DNA from: Fodinicurvata sp. EGI_FJ10296
GTDB taxonomy: Bacteria > Pseudomonadota > Alphaproteobacteria > DSM-16000 > Inquilinaceae
Direction of reading: 5' to 3'
Assembly: GCF_040712075.1 (NCBI RefSeq)
Contig: NZ_JBFCVL010000005.1
Location: 186,001-250,000 of the forward strand
Length of the DNA stretch: 64,000 nt
Of the stretch, positions 1-8,115 are shown piece after piece; the stretch's first letter is position 1; each line of letters starts with the position of its first letter. The notes below the pieces were generated by a model. It made no database searches. It was given only the letters and a program-made list of their open reading frames with translations, and was not told where the DNA came from. Both the position numbers and the translations under genes were made by a program.

Positions 1-921
1 GACGATTGCCCCGGACAGCGGCTGATACGCACTGGTCAGACCCTTGGCGACGGTGATCAGATCCGGTTTGATCCCATAACGGTCGCATCCGAACGGCGTC
101 CCGATACGGCCAAACCCGCAGACCACTTCGTCCGCGATCAGCAGAATGTCGTATTTCTGAAGGACGGCCTGAATTTCGTCCCAGTATCCTTCAGGCGGCG
201 GAATGATGCCGCCCGTGCCGAGCACCGGTTCGCCGATGAATGCCGCCACGGTATCCGGCCCCTCGGCCAGAATCATTTCCTCCAGTTCCGCCGCACACCG
301 CTTTGAAAACGCACGTTCATCCTCGCCCTCGGTCGCGTGCCAGTAATGGTGGGGTGTACTTGTATGCAGGACCCCCTTCACCGGCAGGTCGAAGGCCGTA
401 TGATAGACGGGCAGACCGGTCAGGCTGCCTGACATCACGGATCCGCCGTGATAGCCGCGATGACGGGAGATGATCTTCTTCTTCTCCGGCCGTCCAAGGA
501 CGTTGTTGTAGAACCACACCAGCTTGACCTGGGTCTCGTTGGCGTCCGATCCCGACAAACCGAAATAGACACGCGCCATTCCGCCCGGCGCCATGTTGAC
601 GAGCCGGTGAGACAGACGAATGGCCGGTTCGTTCGAGTTCATGGCATAGGCGTGGTAGTAGGCCAGCTTGTGGGCCTGTTCCGCGATCGCCTCGGCAACC
701 TCGGTCCGGCCGTAGCCGATATTGACGCAGTAGAGGCCGGCAAACGCGTCGATCAACTGATTGCCATGCTGATCCTGGATGCGGATTCCGCTGCCGCCGG
801 TGACGATGCGCGGCCCGCCCAGTTTGCCGGACGAGTAGTCCTTGAGATTGGTAAAGGGATGAATAAGCGAATGCTGATCCATCTCCTCAAGACTCATATT
901 CTGACGAGATTCGAGTGTCAT
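1..921 (-). CDS. doeD: Class III aminotransferase of ectoine catabolism (partial, cut by window start)
   Basis: PLP-dependent class III (omega) aminotransferase. In ectoine catabolism this family (DoeD/Atf) transaminates L-2,4-diaminobutyrate to L-aspartate beta-semialdehyde. The first 307 codons are visible; the C-terminus lies beyond base 1. The class III signature LLIADEVVCGFGRIG is present, followed by the PLP-lysine motif VAKGLTSAYQPLSGA (Lys about residue 293). ATG at 921 has an AAGGAA ribosome site about 7 nt upstream. It lies 30 nt behind the aldehyde dehydrogenase on the same strand, so the two are probably co-transcribed. The family is certain; substrate is inferred from the surrounding doe/eut genes, since related enzymes use putrescine, beta-alanine or GABA. 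Confidence 0.85.
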   Translation of the reverse strand, partial: MTLESRQNMSLEEMDQHSLIHPFTNLKDYSSGKLGGPRIVTGGSGIRIQDQHGNQLIDAFAGLYCVNIGYGRTEVAEAIAEQAHKLAYYHAYAMNSNEPAIRLSHRLVNMAPGGMARVYFGLSGSDANETQVKLVWFYNNVLGRPEKKKIISRHRGYHGGSVMSGSLTGLPVYHTAFDLPVKGVLHTSTPHHYWHATEGEDERAFSKRCAAELEEMILAEGPDTVAAFIGEPVLGTGGIIPPPEGYWDEIQAVLQKYDILLIADEVVCGFGRIGTPFGCDRYGIKPDLITVAKGLTSAYQPLSGAIV

Positions 922-951
922 AGCGAATTTCCTTAATATGGCGGATGAACG

Positions 952-2460
952 TTAGGCATCGACGCCGATGCAGAGGTATTTCAACTCGGTATAGTCGTCC
1001 AAACCGTATTTCGAGCCCTCACGCCCCAGACCCGACTGTTTGTGGCCGCCGAACGGTATCGATGGTCCGGTCATCGAGACGGCATTGATTCCGACCATGC
1101 CATATTCCAGCGCTTCACCGAGGCGGAACATGCGGCTCATATCGCGCGTGAAGACATAGGCGGCCAAACCGAACGCCGTGGCATTCGCCCGTTCGATGAC
1201 ATCGTCTTCGGTTCGAAACTTCATGATCGGCGCCACAGGGCCGAATGTTTCTTCCCGTGTAATGGCCATATCGTCGGTGACATCGCCCAATACGGTCGGT
1301 GCATAGAAACGCTTGCCCAGCTCCGTCAGACGACGTCCACCCGCCAGCAGCGTCGCGCCTTTTCCAAGGGCATCGGCAACGTGCTGCTCACATTTTTCGA
1401 CTGCTTGCTCGTCCATCAGCGGTCCCAGCCGCACACCGTCGTCAAATCCATTGCCGACGGACAGGTTGTCGGCAGCGGCGGCAAATTTCGCAGCAAACCG
1501 ATCATACAGCGATTCCTGAATGTAGAGTCTGTTGGCGGCGAGGCAGTCCTGGCCGGTAGTCTGGAATTTGGCGCCGATCGCGCCGGCAACCGCGCGTTCC
1601 AGTTCCACGTCGTCGAAGGCGATGAACGGTGCATGACCGCCAAGTTCCATGGACACCTTCTTGACGGTCTCTGCCGATTGACGCAGCAAAATCCGCCCGA
1701 CTTCCGTCGACCCCGTAAAGCTGATCTTGCGAACGACGTCCGACTCGCAAAGCGCCCCGGCGATGGTTCGACCATCCCCCGTCACGACCTGAAACACGCC
1801 GGCTGGAACACCCGCTTCAACCGCCAGCACGGCCAGTGCTGTCGCGGAAAATGGCGTCTCGCTGGCCGGACGCACGATCATCGGACATCCGGCTGCCAAG
1901 GCGGCGCCGGCCTTGCGAGTTATCATGGCCGAGGGAAAATTCCACGGCGTTATCGCTGCTGTGACGCCCACCGGCTCCCGGAAAACCAGAAGCCGCTGGC
2001 CGTCGCGAAATGGCTGCAGCGTGTCGCCGTCGGCACGCACCGCTTCTTCGGCGAACCAATGAAAAAATCCCGCCGCATAGTCGATCTCACCGCGGCTTTC
2101 GGCCAGCGGCTTGCCCTGCTCGAAGGTCATGATGGTGGCCAGATCTTCCTTGTTGGCCAGCATCAGATCGCCCCATCGGCGCAGAATAGCCGAACGCTCC
2201 TTCGCCAACAGGCGGCGCCAGCCGGGATAGGCGCGTTTGGCCGCGTCGATCGCCCGCTTCGTATCGGCAGCCCCCAGGTTCGGCACCTGGCCCAGGACGG
2301 TTTCATCGGCGGGGTTCCTGACCGTCATCCCGGCCGATCCATCCTGCTGACAGAATTCACCATCGATCAACACGCGCGTCTCGAAGAGATCGGGTCTGGA
2401 CAGCCGCGCGAACACGCCGTTCTGCGGTGTCTGGACGGATTTCAGTGCTGTTTCCGTCAT
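952..2460 (-). CDS. doeC: NAD(P)-dependent semialdehyde dehydrogenase of ectoine catabolism
   Basis: Aldehyde dehydrogenase superfamily, 502 aa, succinate-semialdehyde-dehydrogenase-like. In ectoine loci (DoeC/Ssd) it oxidises aspartate beta-semialdehyde to aspartate, the last step before central metabolism. Visible motifs: the cofactor-fold segment TPWNFPSAMITRKAGAALAA, general base Glu in MELGGHAPFIAF (E272) and nucleophile Cys in TTGQDCLAANR (C306). The chosen ATG (2460) has GGGAGAAG just upstream; an in-frame extension of 31 codons has no ribosome site and reads as leader. It sits between the asnC-type regulator and the aminotransferase. A GABA/succinate-semialdehyde role is possible, but context favours the ectoine pathway. 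Confidence 0.88.
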   Translation of the reverse strand: MTETALKSVQTPQNGVFARLSRPDLFETRVLIDGEFCQQDGSAGMTVRNPADETVLGQVPNLGAADTKRAIDAAKRAYPGWRRLLAKERSAILRRWGDLMLANKEDLATIMTFEQGKPLAESRGEIDYAAGFFHWFAEEAVRADGDTLQPFRDGQRLLVFREPVGVTAAITPWNFPSAMITRKAGAALAAGCPMIVRPASETPFSATALAVLAVEAGVPAGVFQVVTGDGRTIAGALCESDVVRKISFTGSTEVGRILLRQSAETVKKVSMELGGHAPFIAFDDVELERAVAGAIGAKFQTTGQDCLAANRLYIQESLYDRFAAKFAAAADNLSVGNGFDDGVRLGPLMDEQAVEKCEQHVADALGKGATLLAGGRRLTELGKRFYAPTVLGDVTDDMAITREETFGPVAPIMKFRTEDDVIERANATAFGLAAYVFTRDMSRMFRLGEALEYGMVGINAVSMTGPSIPFGGHKQSGLGREGSKYGLDDYTELKYLCIGVDA

Positions 2461-2647
2461 TGGTCTTCTCCCTCGATCGATTGCGCGGTCCGGCGCGATG
2501 CATGCGCGATGACGAGAGACTATGGCCTTTCGGGCAAATGTGGTGCCGAACACCAGCCGTGGCGAAGAATGTTGTTCGTTGCAGGGCTGTCGGCACCGAA
2601 GGATCGCCGGTAATGGATTCTGTCGGGCCTTTCACACTGGCCGGTGC

Positions 2648-3148
2648 CTATTGCTCCAGATGGGGGTCGCCGGCCAGCAAACTGTCGAGCGGCAGGCCGG
2701 TGTAGCGCTTGACCGGCTTGGTGACGACATAGGTAAAATACCTTCCTATGCCAATTTCGGCCTCCAGCAAACTGTCGATAAGTTGCTGATAGTGCTGAAT
2801 GTCACGGCAGATGAGCTTGAGAATATAGTCGATGCCGCCGCCGGTGGCGTGACATTCGACAATCTCGGGAATGGACTGAATCCGGGTTTCGAAGAACTGA
2901 AAATCCGCCGCGCCGTGGCGGGACAGGGTAATTTCCGTGAACACGGTGGCGCTGCGTGCGATCCGCGACGGGTTCAGTTCGGCCATATAGCCCCGGACAA
3001 GGCCGGCGTCTTCCAGCCGCTTCATCCGTTCGAGGCAAGCGCTGGGCGATAGGCCGACATCCTGCGAAAGGGCGAGTTTGGTGATCCGCCCTTCCCGCTG
3101 CAAGGCCGCCAGAATTTTGACGTCGAGTCGATCCAGCGCGTGTTTCAT
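2648..3148 (-). CDS. AsnC/Lrp-family regulator of the ectoine locus
   Basis: Lrp/AsnC-type DNA-binding regulator of about 166 aa: N-terminal winged HTH (LDRLDVKILAALQREGRITK, then the recognition-helix region LSPSACLERMKRLEDAGLV) and a C-terminal RAM ligand/oligomerisation domain. AsnC/DoeX-type regulators are a regular part of doe/eut clusters, where they act with EnuR. The start is uncertain: ATG 3148 has GAAG about 9 nt upstream, ATG 3154 lies too close to it, and an in-frame TTG is further out. It lies 77 nt after doeB and 187 nt before the dehydrogenase; the latter gap is long enough for its own promoter. The effector is not readable from sequence; diaminobutyrate-type pathway intermediates are the likely inducers. 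Confidence 0.85.
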   Translation of the reverse strand: MKHALDRLDVKILAALQREGRITKLALSQDVGLSPSACLERMKRLEDAGLVRGYMAELNPSRIARSATVFTEITLSRHGAADFQFFETRIQSIPEIVECHATGGGIDYILKLICRDIQHYQQLIDSLLEAEIGIGRYFTYVVTKPVKRYTGLPLDSLLAGDPHLEQ

Positions 3149-3225
3149 GCTCATGATCTTCAAGCCATTGGCGATCTTCTAGGAGCAGAACTATTGCCTT
3201 GCACCGTCGGTGTCACCCGTTTCCG

Positions 3226-4317
3226 CTATCGGCTCGGAAAATCGGTTGCGATGACGGCCAGGCAGTCGCCTCTTTGTATGAGACCCGGGCAATGCCGAGA
3301 CAGCACCAACCCGTCATGGCCGGCAAGATAGGTGACGGCCGGCGCCGACGCATCCTCGTGGAAATGGACGCGGCCGACAGGGTCGCCCTTGCGGACGGTT
3401 GCTCCCAGGTCGGCCACCATTTCGAACATGCCGGCATGCTCTGACGCGATGAAGCAGTCTGCGTCCGGCGTGTGCATCAGCCGCGTCTCGGCAACAGCGG
3501 CCGGCCCGATGCCAAGGGGGTCGGCCGACGCTTCGAGAACGCCGAAGTGACGGAGCAGATTCGTCACGCCGCGATCGGTTATGGCCATGGTTTCGGCGGT
3601 CACTCTGCCCGCACCGCCCAGTTCGGTGGAAATGAATGGCTTTCCGAGCGATTCCACGGCGGTGTCGAGCATGCCTTCGTCATCCAGTTCCCGCAGCACA
3701 AGTCCGACCGGTGCGCCGAATGCTTTCAGCGCTTCCAGCGTCTGCTGAAACAGCCCCTCATCGTCCAGCTGGTGCATGACGGCGCAGGGTACGAAATCCA
3801 GAGTTTTGCCGCCGGAATGAAAGTCGACAACGATGTCGGCGGCGATGACCAACTCGCGATAGACATAGTCCGCGATCATGGCGCTGATGCTGCCGCTGCG
3901 CCCACCCGGATAGGCACGGTTCAGATTGACGCCGTCGATCGGCGACAGGCGTGTCGCCGATTTCACAGCCGGAAGGTTAAGCGCCGGCACGATGATCAGA
4001 CGCCCCGTGATGCTGTCCGGATCGATCGCCCGGCTCAGCTTCATCAGGGAAATCGGCCCTTCGTACTCGTCGCCATGAGCGGCACCCGTAAGCAGAATGG
4101 TCGGCCCCCGCCCTTTGCCGACAACGGTGATCGGGATTTGCACGAACCCCCAGGCGCTGTCGTTGCGCGAATGCGGAACACGCAGATAACCGTGCTGCTT
4201 GCCATCCTTCCCGAGATCGACTGTGGCGGCTATGCGGGAGGGTGCCTCCCCCAGGGGCGCACCAGGGGATGCAGGATTCGTCGCCAGCACAGGTGTCTCA
4301 TTCGGGGGCGTCGTCAT
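3226..4317 (-). CDS. doeB: N-alpha-acetyl-L-2,4-diaminobutyrate deacetylase (AstE/AspA family)
   Basis: Zinc-dependent deacylase of the succinylglutamate desuccinylase/aspartoacylase family, 363 aa. DoeB/EutE removes the acetyl group from N-alpha-acetyl-diaminobutyrate made by DoeA. The zinc site is seen as GAAHGDEYEGP (HxxE) and VDFHSGGKTLDF (second His). The C-terminal beta-barrel is complete. The chosen ATG (4317) leaves about 30 Pro/Ala-rich residues before the conserved region, so a downstream start cannot be excluded; the upstream ribosome site is weak. It is divergently transcribed from enuR across about 130 nt, which should hold both promoters. First gene of the leftward doe operon. 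Confidence 0.9.
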   Translation of the reverse strand: MTTPPNETPVLATNPASPGAPLGEAPSRIAATVDLGKDGKQHGYLRVPHSRNDSAWGFVQIPITVVGKGRGPTILLTGAAHGDEYEGPISLMKLSRAIDPDSITGRLIIVPALNLPAVKSATRLSPIDGVNLNRAYPGGRSGSISAMIADYVYRELVIAADIVVDFHSGGKTLDFVPCAVMHQLDDEGLFQQTLEALKAFGAPVGLVLRELDDEGMLDTAVESLGKPFISTELGGAGRVTAETMAITDRGVTNLLRHFGVLEASADPLGIGPAAVAETRLMHTPDADCFIASEHAGMFEMVADLGATVRKGDPVGRVHFHEDASAPAVTYLAGHDGLVLSRHCPGLIQRGDCLAVIATDFPSR

Positions 4318-4449
4318 GTTTTGATCCGGTCCATTTTTCTGGGCGTACTGTCGTGTTGGCCGTGTCGGCGCCCGTATGCAACCCGGCCCTTGTTTCCGCC
4401 AACGAGCGTAGGTTAGGGTTTCGCGCCGGTTCAATAGAAGAATTTGACC

Positions 4450-5847
4450 ATGCCAATCTGGACTCCGGACTTCACAGGCCTCGATGACCTACCCCGATAC
4501 CTCGCGCTGGCGACCTCCATCGGATTGGCGATCGACCGGGGCGAACTGCATGCCGGCGATCGGCTTCCGGCGCGGCGCGATCTTGCCTTCAGGCTGGGGC
4601 TTTCAATCCATACGGTCAGTTCGGCATACAGCGAAGCCGAACGCCGCGGCCATGTCGTCGGCGAAGTCGGACGGGGTACTTTCGTCCTCGGCCGCCCCGC
4701 CGAGAGCCGGGAAAGCCGATACATCATGCAGCGCAATCATCAGGACATCATCGACCTGTCGATTTGCCGGCCGGTGCAGGGAGACTTTACGGCAAGATGT
4801 CTGAGATCCGTGCTGAAGTCCCTGGGCGGCGATCCGGATCTGAGCGCCATGACAGCCTGCCGGCCAGTCGTCGGACTGGACGCCCATCGCGAATCCGGGG
4901 CGCAATGGTTGGCGACTCTCGGATTGAAGTGCGATCCAAACGGCATCGTCGTTACCAATGGCGCCGCTCATGCGGTTCAGGTCGCACTGTCCGCGTTGAC
5001 AGAACCGGGCGACGGCGTCGCGACCGAAAGCCTGACCGATCATGGCATCATCTCGCTCGCCAGCATTCTGCATTTTCGCCTGCGGGGAATCGCCACCGAC
5101 GAGCACGGGATGATGCCCGACGCGCTCGAAGCCGCCTGCAAGGCCGGCGACGTCAAGGTCGTGACGATCACGCCAACGCTGACCAACCCGACCACCACCC
5201 TTATGCCCGAGGATCGTCGGCGGGCGATCGTGGCCATTGCCGAGCGCTACGATATCTGGATCGTCGAGGACGACGTTTTTGCCCCTCTGGTCGAATCGGG
5301 TCCGCCAGCCCTGCATTCTCTCGCACCGCACAGAACGCTTTACGTGACGGGATTCACCAAATGGAGCGTGTCGGGCCTTCGCACCGGCCTGCTGTTGGCG
5401 CCGGAGGCTCTGGTGCCGAAACTCGTTGCCCGGGTGCGGGCCACCACCTGGATGGCGACGCCGCTGGTGGCCGAAATCGCAAGCCGATGGATAACGGACG
5501 GCACAATGCGGGAATTGGCGCATTGGCAGCGGGAACGGCTGTCCGAACGCAATCGCCTCGTCGAAGAGAAGCTCCCCGCCGGCGCCTATCGATCCCATCC
5601 CACCGGACCGAATGTCTGGGTGCGCCTGCCCGAGCCATGGCGCGCCAGGACATTCACCGCCCAGGCATGGCATGAAGGCGTTGCCATCACGCCAGCCGAA
5701 CCGTTCGTCGTCGGACGGGCCGATCAACCGCACGCCGTGCGACTGAGTATAGGCGCCGCAGAGAACCCGGATGATCTGGCGCACGGACTCGACGTGATCT
5801 CCACGTTGCTCAGCCAGGAGCCCGACCCGATGGTGCTGACGGTTTGA
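4450..5847 (+). CDS. enuR: MocR/GntR-type PLP-dependent regulator of ectoine utilisation EnuR
   Basis: 465-aa MocR-type regulator: N-terminal GntR winged HTH (about residues 10-75, with HAGDRLPARRDLAFRLGLS) joined to a fold-type I aminotransferase-like domain. The PLP-anchoring Lys is visible in LYVTGFTKWSVSGLRTG (about K304). In Ruegeria pomeroyi EnuR is a repressor whose PLP binds the pathway intermediates N-alpha-acetyl-diaminobutyrate or diaminobutyrate. ATG 4450 has AGAAG about 9 nt upstream; a TTG two codons earlier is in frame but less likely. It lies between the divergent doeB and the downstream eutBC-doeA genes, the expected place for control of both arms. Assignment to EnuR rather than another MocR rests on context plus the conserved GFTKWS region. 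Confidence 0.87.
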   Translation: MPIWTPDFTGLDDLPRYLALATSIGLAIDRGELHAGDRLPARRDLAFRLGLSIHTVSSAYSEAERRGHVVGEVGRGTFVLGRPAESRESRYIMQRNHQDIIDLSICRPVQGDFTARCLRSVLKSLGGDPDLSAMTACRPVVGLDAHRESGAQWLATLGLKCDPNGIVVTNGAAHAVQVALSALTEPGDGVATESLTDHGIISLASILHFRLRGIATDEHGMMPDALEAACKAGDVKVVTITPTLTNPTTTLMPEDRRRAIVAIAERYDIWIVEDDVFAPLVESGPPALHSLAPHRTLYVTGFTKWSVSGLRTGLLLAPEALVPKLVARVRATTWMATPLVAEIASRWITDGTMRELAHWQRERLSERNRLVEEKLPAGAYRSHPTGPNVWVRLPEPWRARTFTAQAWHEGVAITPAEPFVVGRADQPHAVRLSIGAAENPDDLAHGLDVISTLLSQEPDPMVLTV

Positions 5848-5857
5848 CGCCCGGCAT

Positions 5858-5897
5858 CCGGATATTGATCCGGGCCATTGTTCTGATTGACAGAACA
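5858..5897. promoter_or_regulatory. Two inverted repeats between enuR and eutB, candidate operator
   Basis: The 156-nt gap between enuR and eutB holds two short perfect inverted repeats. CCGGAT-ATTG-ATCCGG is at 5858-5873 and TGTTCTG-ATTGA-CAGAACA at 5879-5897. Either could be an EnuR or AsnC-type operator for eutB-eutC-doeA; the first could alternatively be a weak enuR terminator, although no T-tract follows it. Function is inference from position and symmetry. Confidence 0.4.
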
Positions 5898-6003
5898 GAG
5901 GACCGGGAACGACCCTGACCGGGCTTCGGCATCCGGGGAATCCGCGGGTCAATCGGATGTGAGCCTCCATCAAAGTCGACAACCTGACGTAACGGAGCCG
6001 GCT

Positions 6004-7083
6004 ATGTCGGTATCGCTGCAGGATGTGTTTGCCGCCGACCAGGCGATCCGTCCCCATATTCGCCAGACGCCCCTGGTGCCGTCGGCGTCTCTTTCGGCGC
6101 TGACCGGCGCCGAAATACGCATCAAGCTCGATTTTCTCCAGGACACCGGGGCGTTCAAGCTGCGCGGTGCGACGAACCGGTTGCTGGCGTTGTCGCGCGA
6201 AGAACGGGAGCGCGGCGTGATCGCGGTGTCGACCGGCAATCACGGACGCGCGGTTGCCGCAGCGGCGGCGCGGCTCGGCATTCGCGCCGCGGTCGTGATG
6301 TCGTCCCTGGTCCCGGAAGTGAAAGTCGACGGCGTCCGCCAATTCGGCGCCGAAGTCAGGATCGCCGGCAATAGCCAGGACGAGGCTGACGCCGAAGCGG
6401 CGCGCCTGATCGCGGCTGAAGGGCTCGTGGCTGTCCCGCCCTTCGACGATCCCCATGTCATCGCCGGACAAGGCACGATCGGGTTGGAACTGCTGCGGGA
6501 CTGGCCCTCAATGCAGGCGGTGCTGATTCCGCTGTCCGGCGGCGGTTTGCTGGCAGGTGTCGCAAGGGTGCTCAAGGCGGCCAACCCCGCGATCCGCATC
6601 ATCGGCATCAGCCTTGGCAAGGGCGGCGCAATGGCGGAAAGCCTCAAGGCTGGTCGGCCCATTGACGTGACCGAACCCGAAACGCTGGCCGATAGTCTTG
6701 GCGGCGGAATCGGACTGCAGAACCGGCACAGCTTCGAAATGGTACGGGCGCTGGCCGACGACATCGTGACCGTCGATGACGACGAAATCGCCCGCGCCAT
6801 GGGATATCTGTTCTGGAACGACCGGCTCGTGGTCGAAGGCGCAGGAGCCGTCGCCGCCGCGGCATTGATCGAGGGAAAAGTTCCGGGCATCGGCAGGGGA
6901 CTTGACCGGATCGCCTGTCTCAGCTGCGGCAACATGGTCGATATGTCCCGCTTTTTCGAGATCGTGGGCGCCCATCACCCGGGTGCCAGTGCCAATATCA
7001 GTACCGGATCCGCTCCCGCTCCGGCGGCAAACTCATCCGATTCCTCGAATCAAGAGGCCAGTGAATGCCCAGTTGCCGGTTGA
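6004..7083 (+). CDS. eutB: Hydroxyectoine utilisation dehydratase EutB (threonine dehydratase-like)
   Basis: PLP fold-type II enzyme of the serine/threonine dehydratase family, 359 aa. EutB acts with EutA and EutC in converting 5-hydroxyectoine towards ectoine, as a proposed eliminase. Motifs: PLP Lys in DTGAFKLRGATNRLLALS (K52), STGNHGRAVAAAAARLG, and the phosphate-binding glycine loop PLSGGGLLAGVARVL. ATG 6004 has GGAG 6 nt upstream; the reading frame is open further upstream but without a good start. It overlaps eutC by 19 nt, implying translational coupling. A plain threonine or hydroxyaspartate dehydratase is the alternative; the eutC/doeA neighbours make EutB much more likely. Confidence 0.88.
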   Translation: MSVSLQDVFAADQAIRPHIRQTPLVPSASLSALTGAEIRIKLDFLQDTGAFKLRGATNRLLALSREERERGVIAVSTGNHGRAVAAAAARLGIRAAVVMSSLVPEVKVDGVRQFGAEVRIAGNSQDEADAEAARLIAAEGLVAVPPFDDPHVIAGQGTIGLELLRDWPSMQAVLIPLSGGGLLAGVARVLKAANPAIRIIGISLGKGGAMAESLKAGRPIDVTEPETLADSLGGGIGLQNRHSFEMVRALADDIVTVDDDEIARAMGYLFWNDRLVVEGAGAVAAAALIEGKVPGIGRGLDRIACLSCGNMVDMSRFFEIVGAHHPGASANISTGSAPAPAANSSDSSNQEASECPVAG

Positions 7084-8078
7084 TTACGCGCAAAACCCTG
7101 ACCGGAATTGTTTCGCTATGCCCAACGGCGATCGATGTCATCGAATCGGCGTTCTCTGCCCTTGCGACGCGCGCAGTTGCCATGCCGCCCATTCTTCGGC
7201 TCGACATCATGGCTGATGGCGGCGACGCCGCCGTTCCGTGGGGAGAGGTCGACGTCAAGACAGCCCACATACCGGGTCTGGACAGCTTTGCCCTGAAGGT
7301 AAGCCCCGGTTTCTTCAACAATCCCGCGATCGGTCTGCCGTCACTCAACGGTCTGATGATCGTCCTGTCAGCACAAACGGGGCTACTGGAAGCGATCTTG
7401 CTGGATAACGGGTATCTCACCGACATTCGAACGGCCGCCGCCGGCGGCGTCGCGGCCCGCCATCTGGCGCGATCGGACGCCCGTCGCCTTGCAATTGTCG
7501 GAACGGGATGTCAGGCGCGGCTTCAGGCGCAGGCAGTGTCGATGGTCCGCACTCTGGAGCACATTACCGTATGGGGTCGAAATTCCGACGCGGCAGCCGT
7601 CTGCGCCTCTGACATCGCCGCCGCTACGGGCATCCCGACAACCGTCTCCGGCAGCGTCGCCGCAACAGTAGCGCGGGCCGACATCGTCGTCACGACGACA
7701 CCGGCACGCGAGCCGGTCGTCACCGCCGGAATGATCGGACCCGGAACGCATGTGACCGCGATGGGATCGGATGCCGAGGAAAAGAACGAGATCGCCCCTG
7801 ATCTGTTGGCCGCGGCCGAGACGCTGGTCTGCGATCGGCGCGAGCAATGCGCCCGTCTGGGCGAACTGCATCATGCTCTCGCGGCCGATGTGCTGGCTGC
7901 GGATCATCCGGTCGCGGAACTGGGCGACATTGTCGCCGGCAAGGCTCCGGGACGCCGCGCGCCTGGCGATGTGACGATTTGCGACCTGACCGGAACGGGT
8001 ATACAGGACACTGCGATCGCTCGCTATGCGCTGGAACGCGCCATAGAATCCGGTCTCGGTATGGTCATCGATATATGA
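7065..8078 (+). CDS. eutC: EutC, ornithine cyclodeaminase/mu-crystallin-family reductase of hydroxyectoine use
   Basis: 337-aa member of the ornithine cyclodeaminase/mu-crystallin family with an N-terminal substrate domain and a Rossmann NAD(P) domain (LAIVGTGCQARLQAQAV, about residue 145). EutC is the proposed reductase partner of EutB in converting 5-hydroxyectoine to ectoine. ATG 7065 lies inside the end of eutB and is preceded by AAGAGG, so translation is coupled. It is followed after 37 nt by doeA. A true cyclodeaminase or an amino-acid dehydrogenase is possible from family alone; the cluster decides the call. Confidence 0.87.
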   Translation: MPSCRLITRKTLTGIVSLCPTAIDVIESAFSALATRAVAMPPILRLDIMADGGDAAVPWGEVDVKTAHIPGLDSFALKVSPGFFNNPAIGLPSLNGLMIVLSAQTGLLEAILLDNGYLTDIRTAAAGGVAARHLARSDARRLAIVGTGCQARLQAQAVSMVRTLEHITVWGRNSDAAAVCASDIAAATGIPTTVSGSVAATVARADIVVTTTPAREPVVTAGMIGPGTHVTAMGSDAEEKNEIAPDLLAAAETLVCDRREQCARLGELHHALAADVLAADHPVAELGDIVAGKAPGRRAPGDVTICDLTGTGIQDTAIARYALERAIESGLGMVIDI

Positions 8079-8115
8079 CGGTGTCATCCGTCGCGCCAAT
8101 GATGGAGTCATCGGC

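Noticed and set aside
1042-2613. Long plus-strand open frame opposite the semialdehyde dehydrogenase
   Set aside because: It is the antisense reading of a clear ALDH gene; its protein is His/Arg/Gln-rich and has no family pattern or ribosome site.
4603-6471. 622-codon minus-strand open frame across enuR and eutB
   Set aside because: It crosses two well-supported genes and their gap; the Arg/His/Gly-rich composition is that of a high-GC antisense frame.
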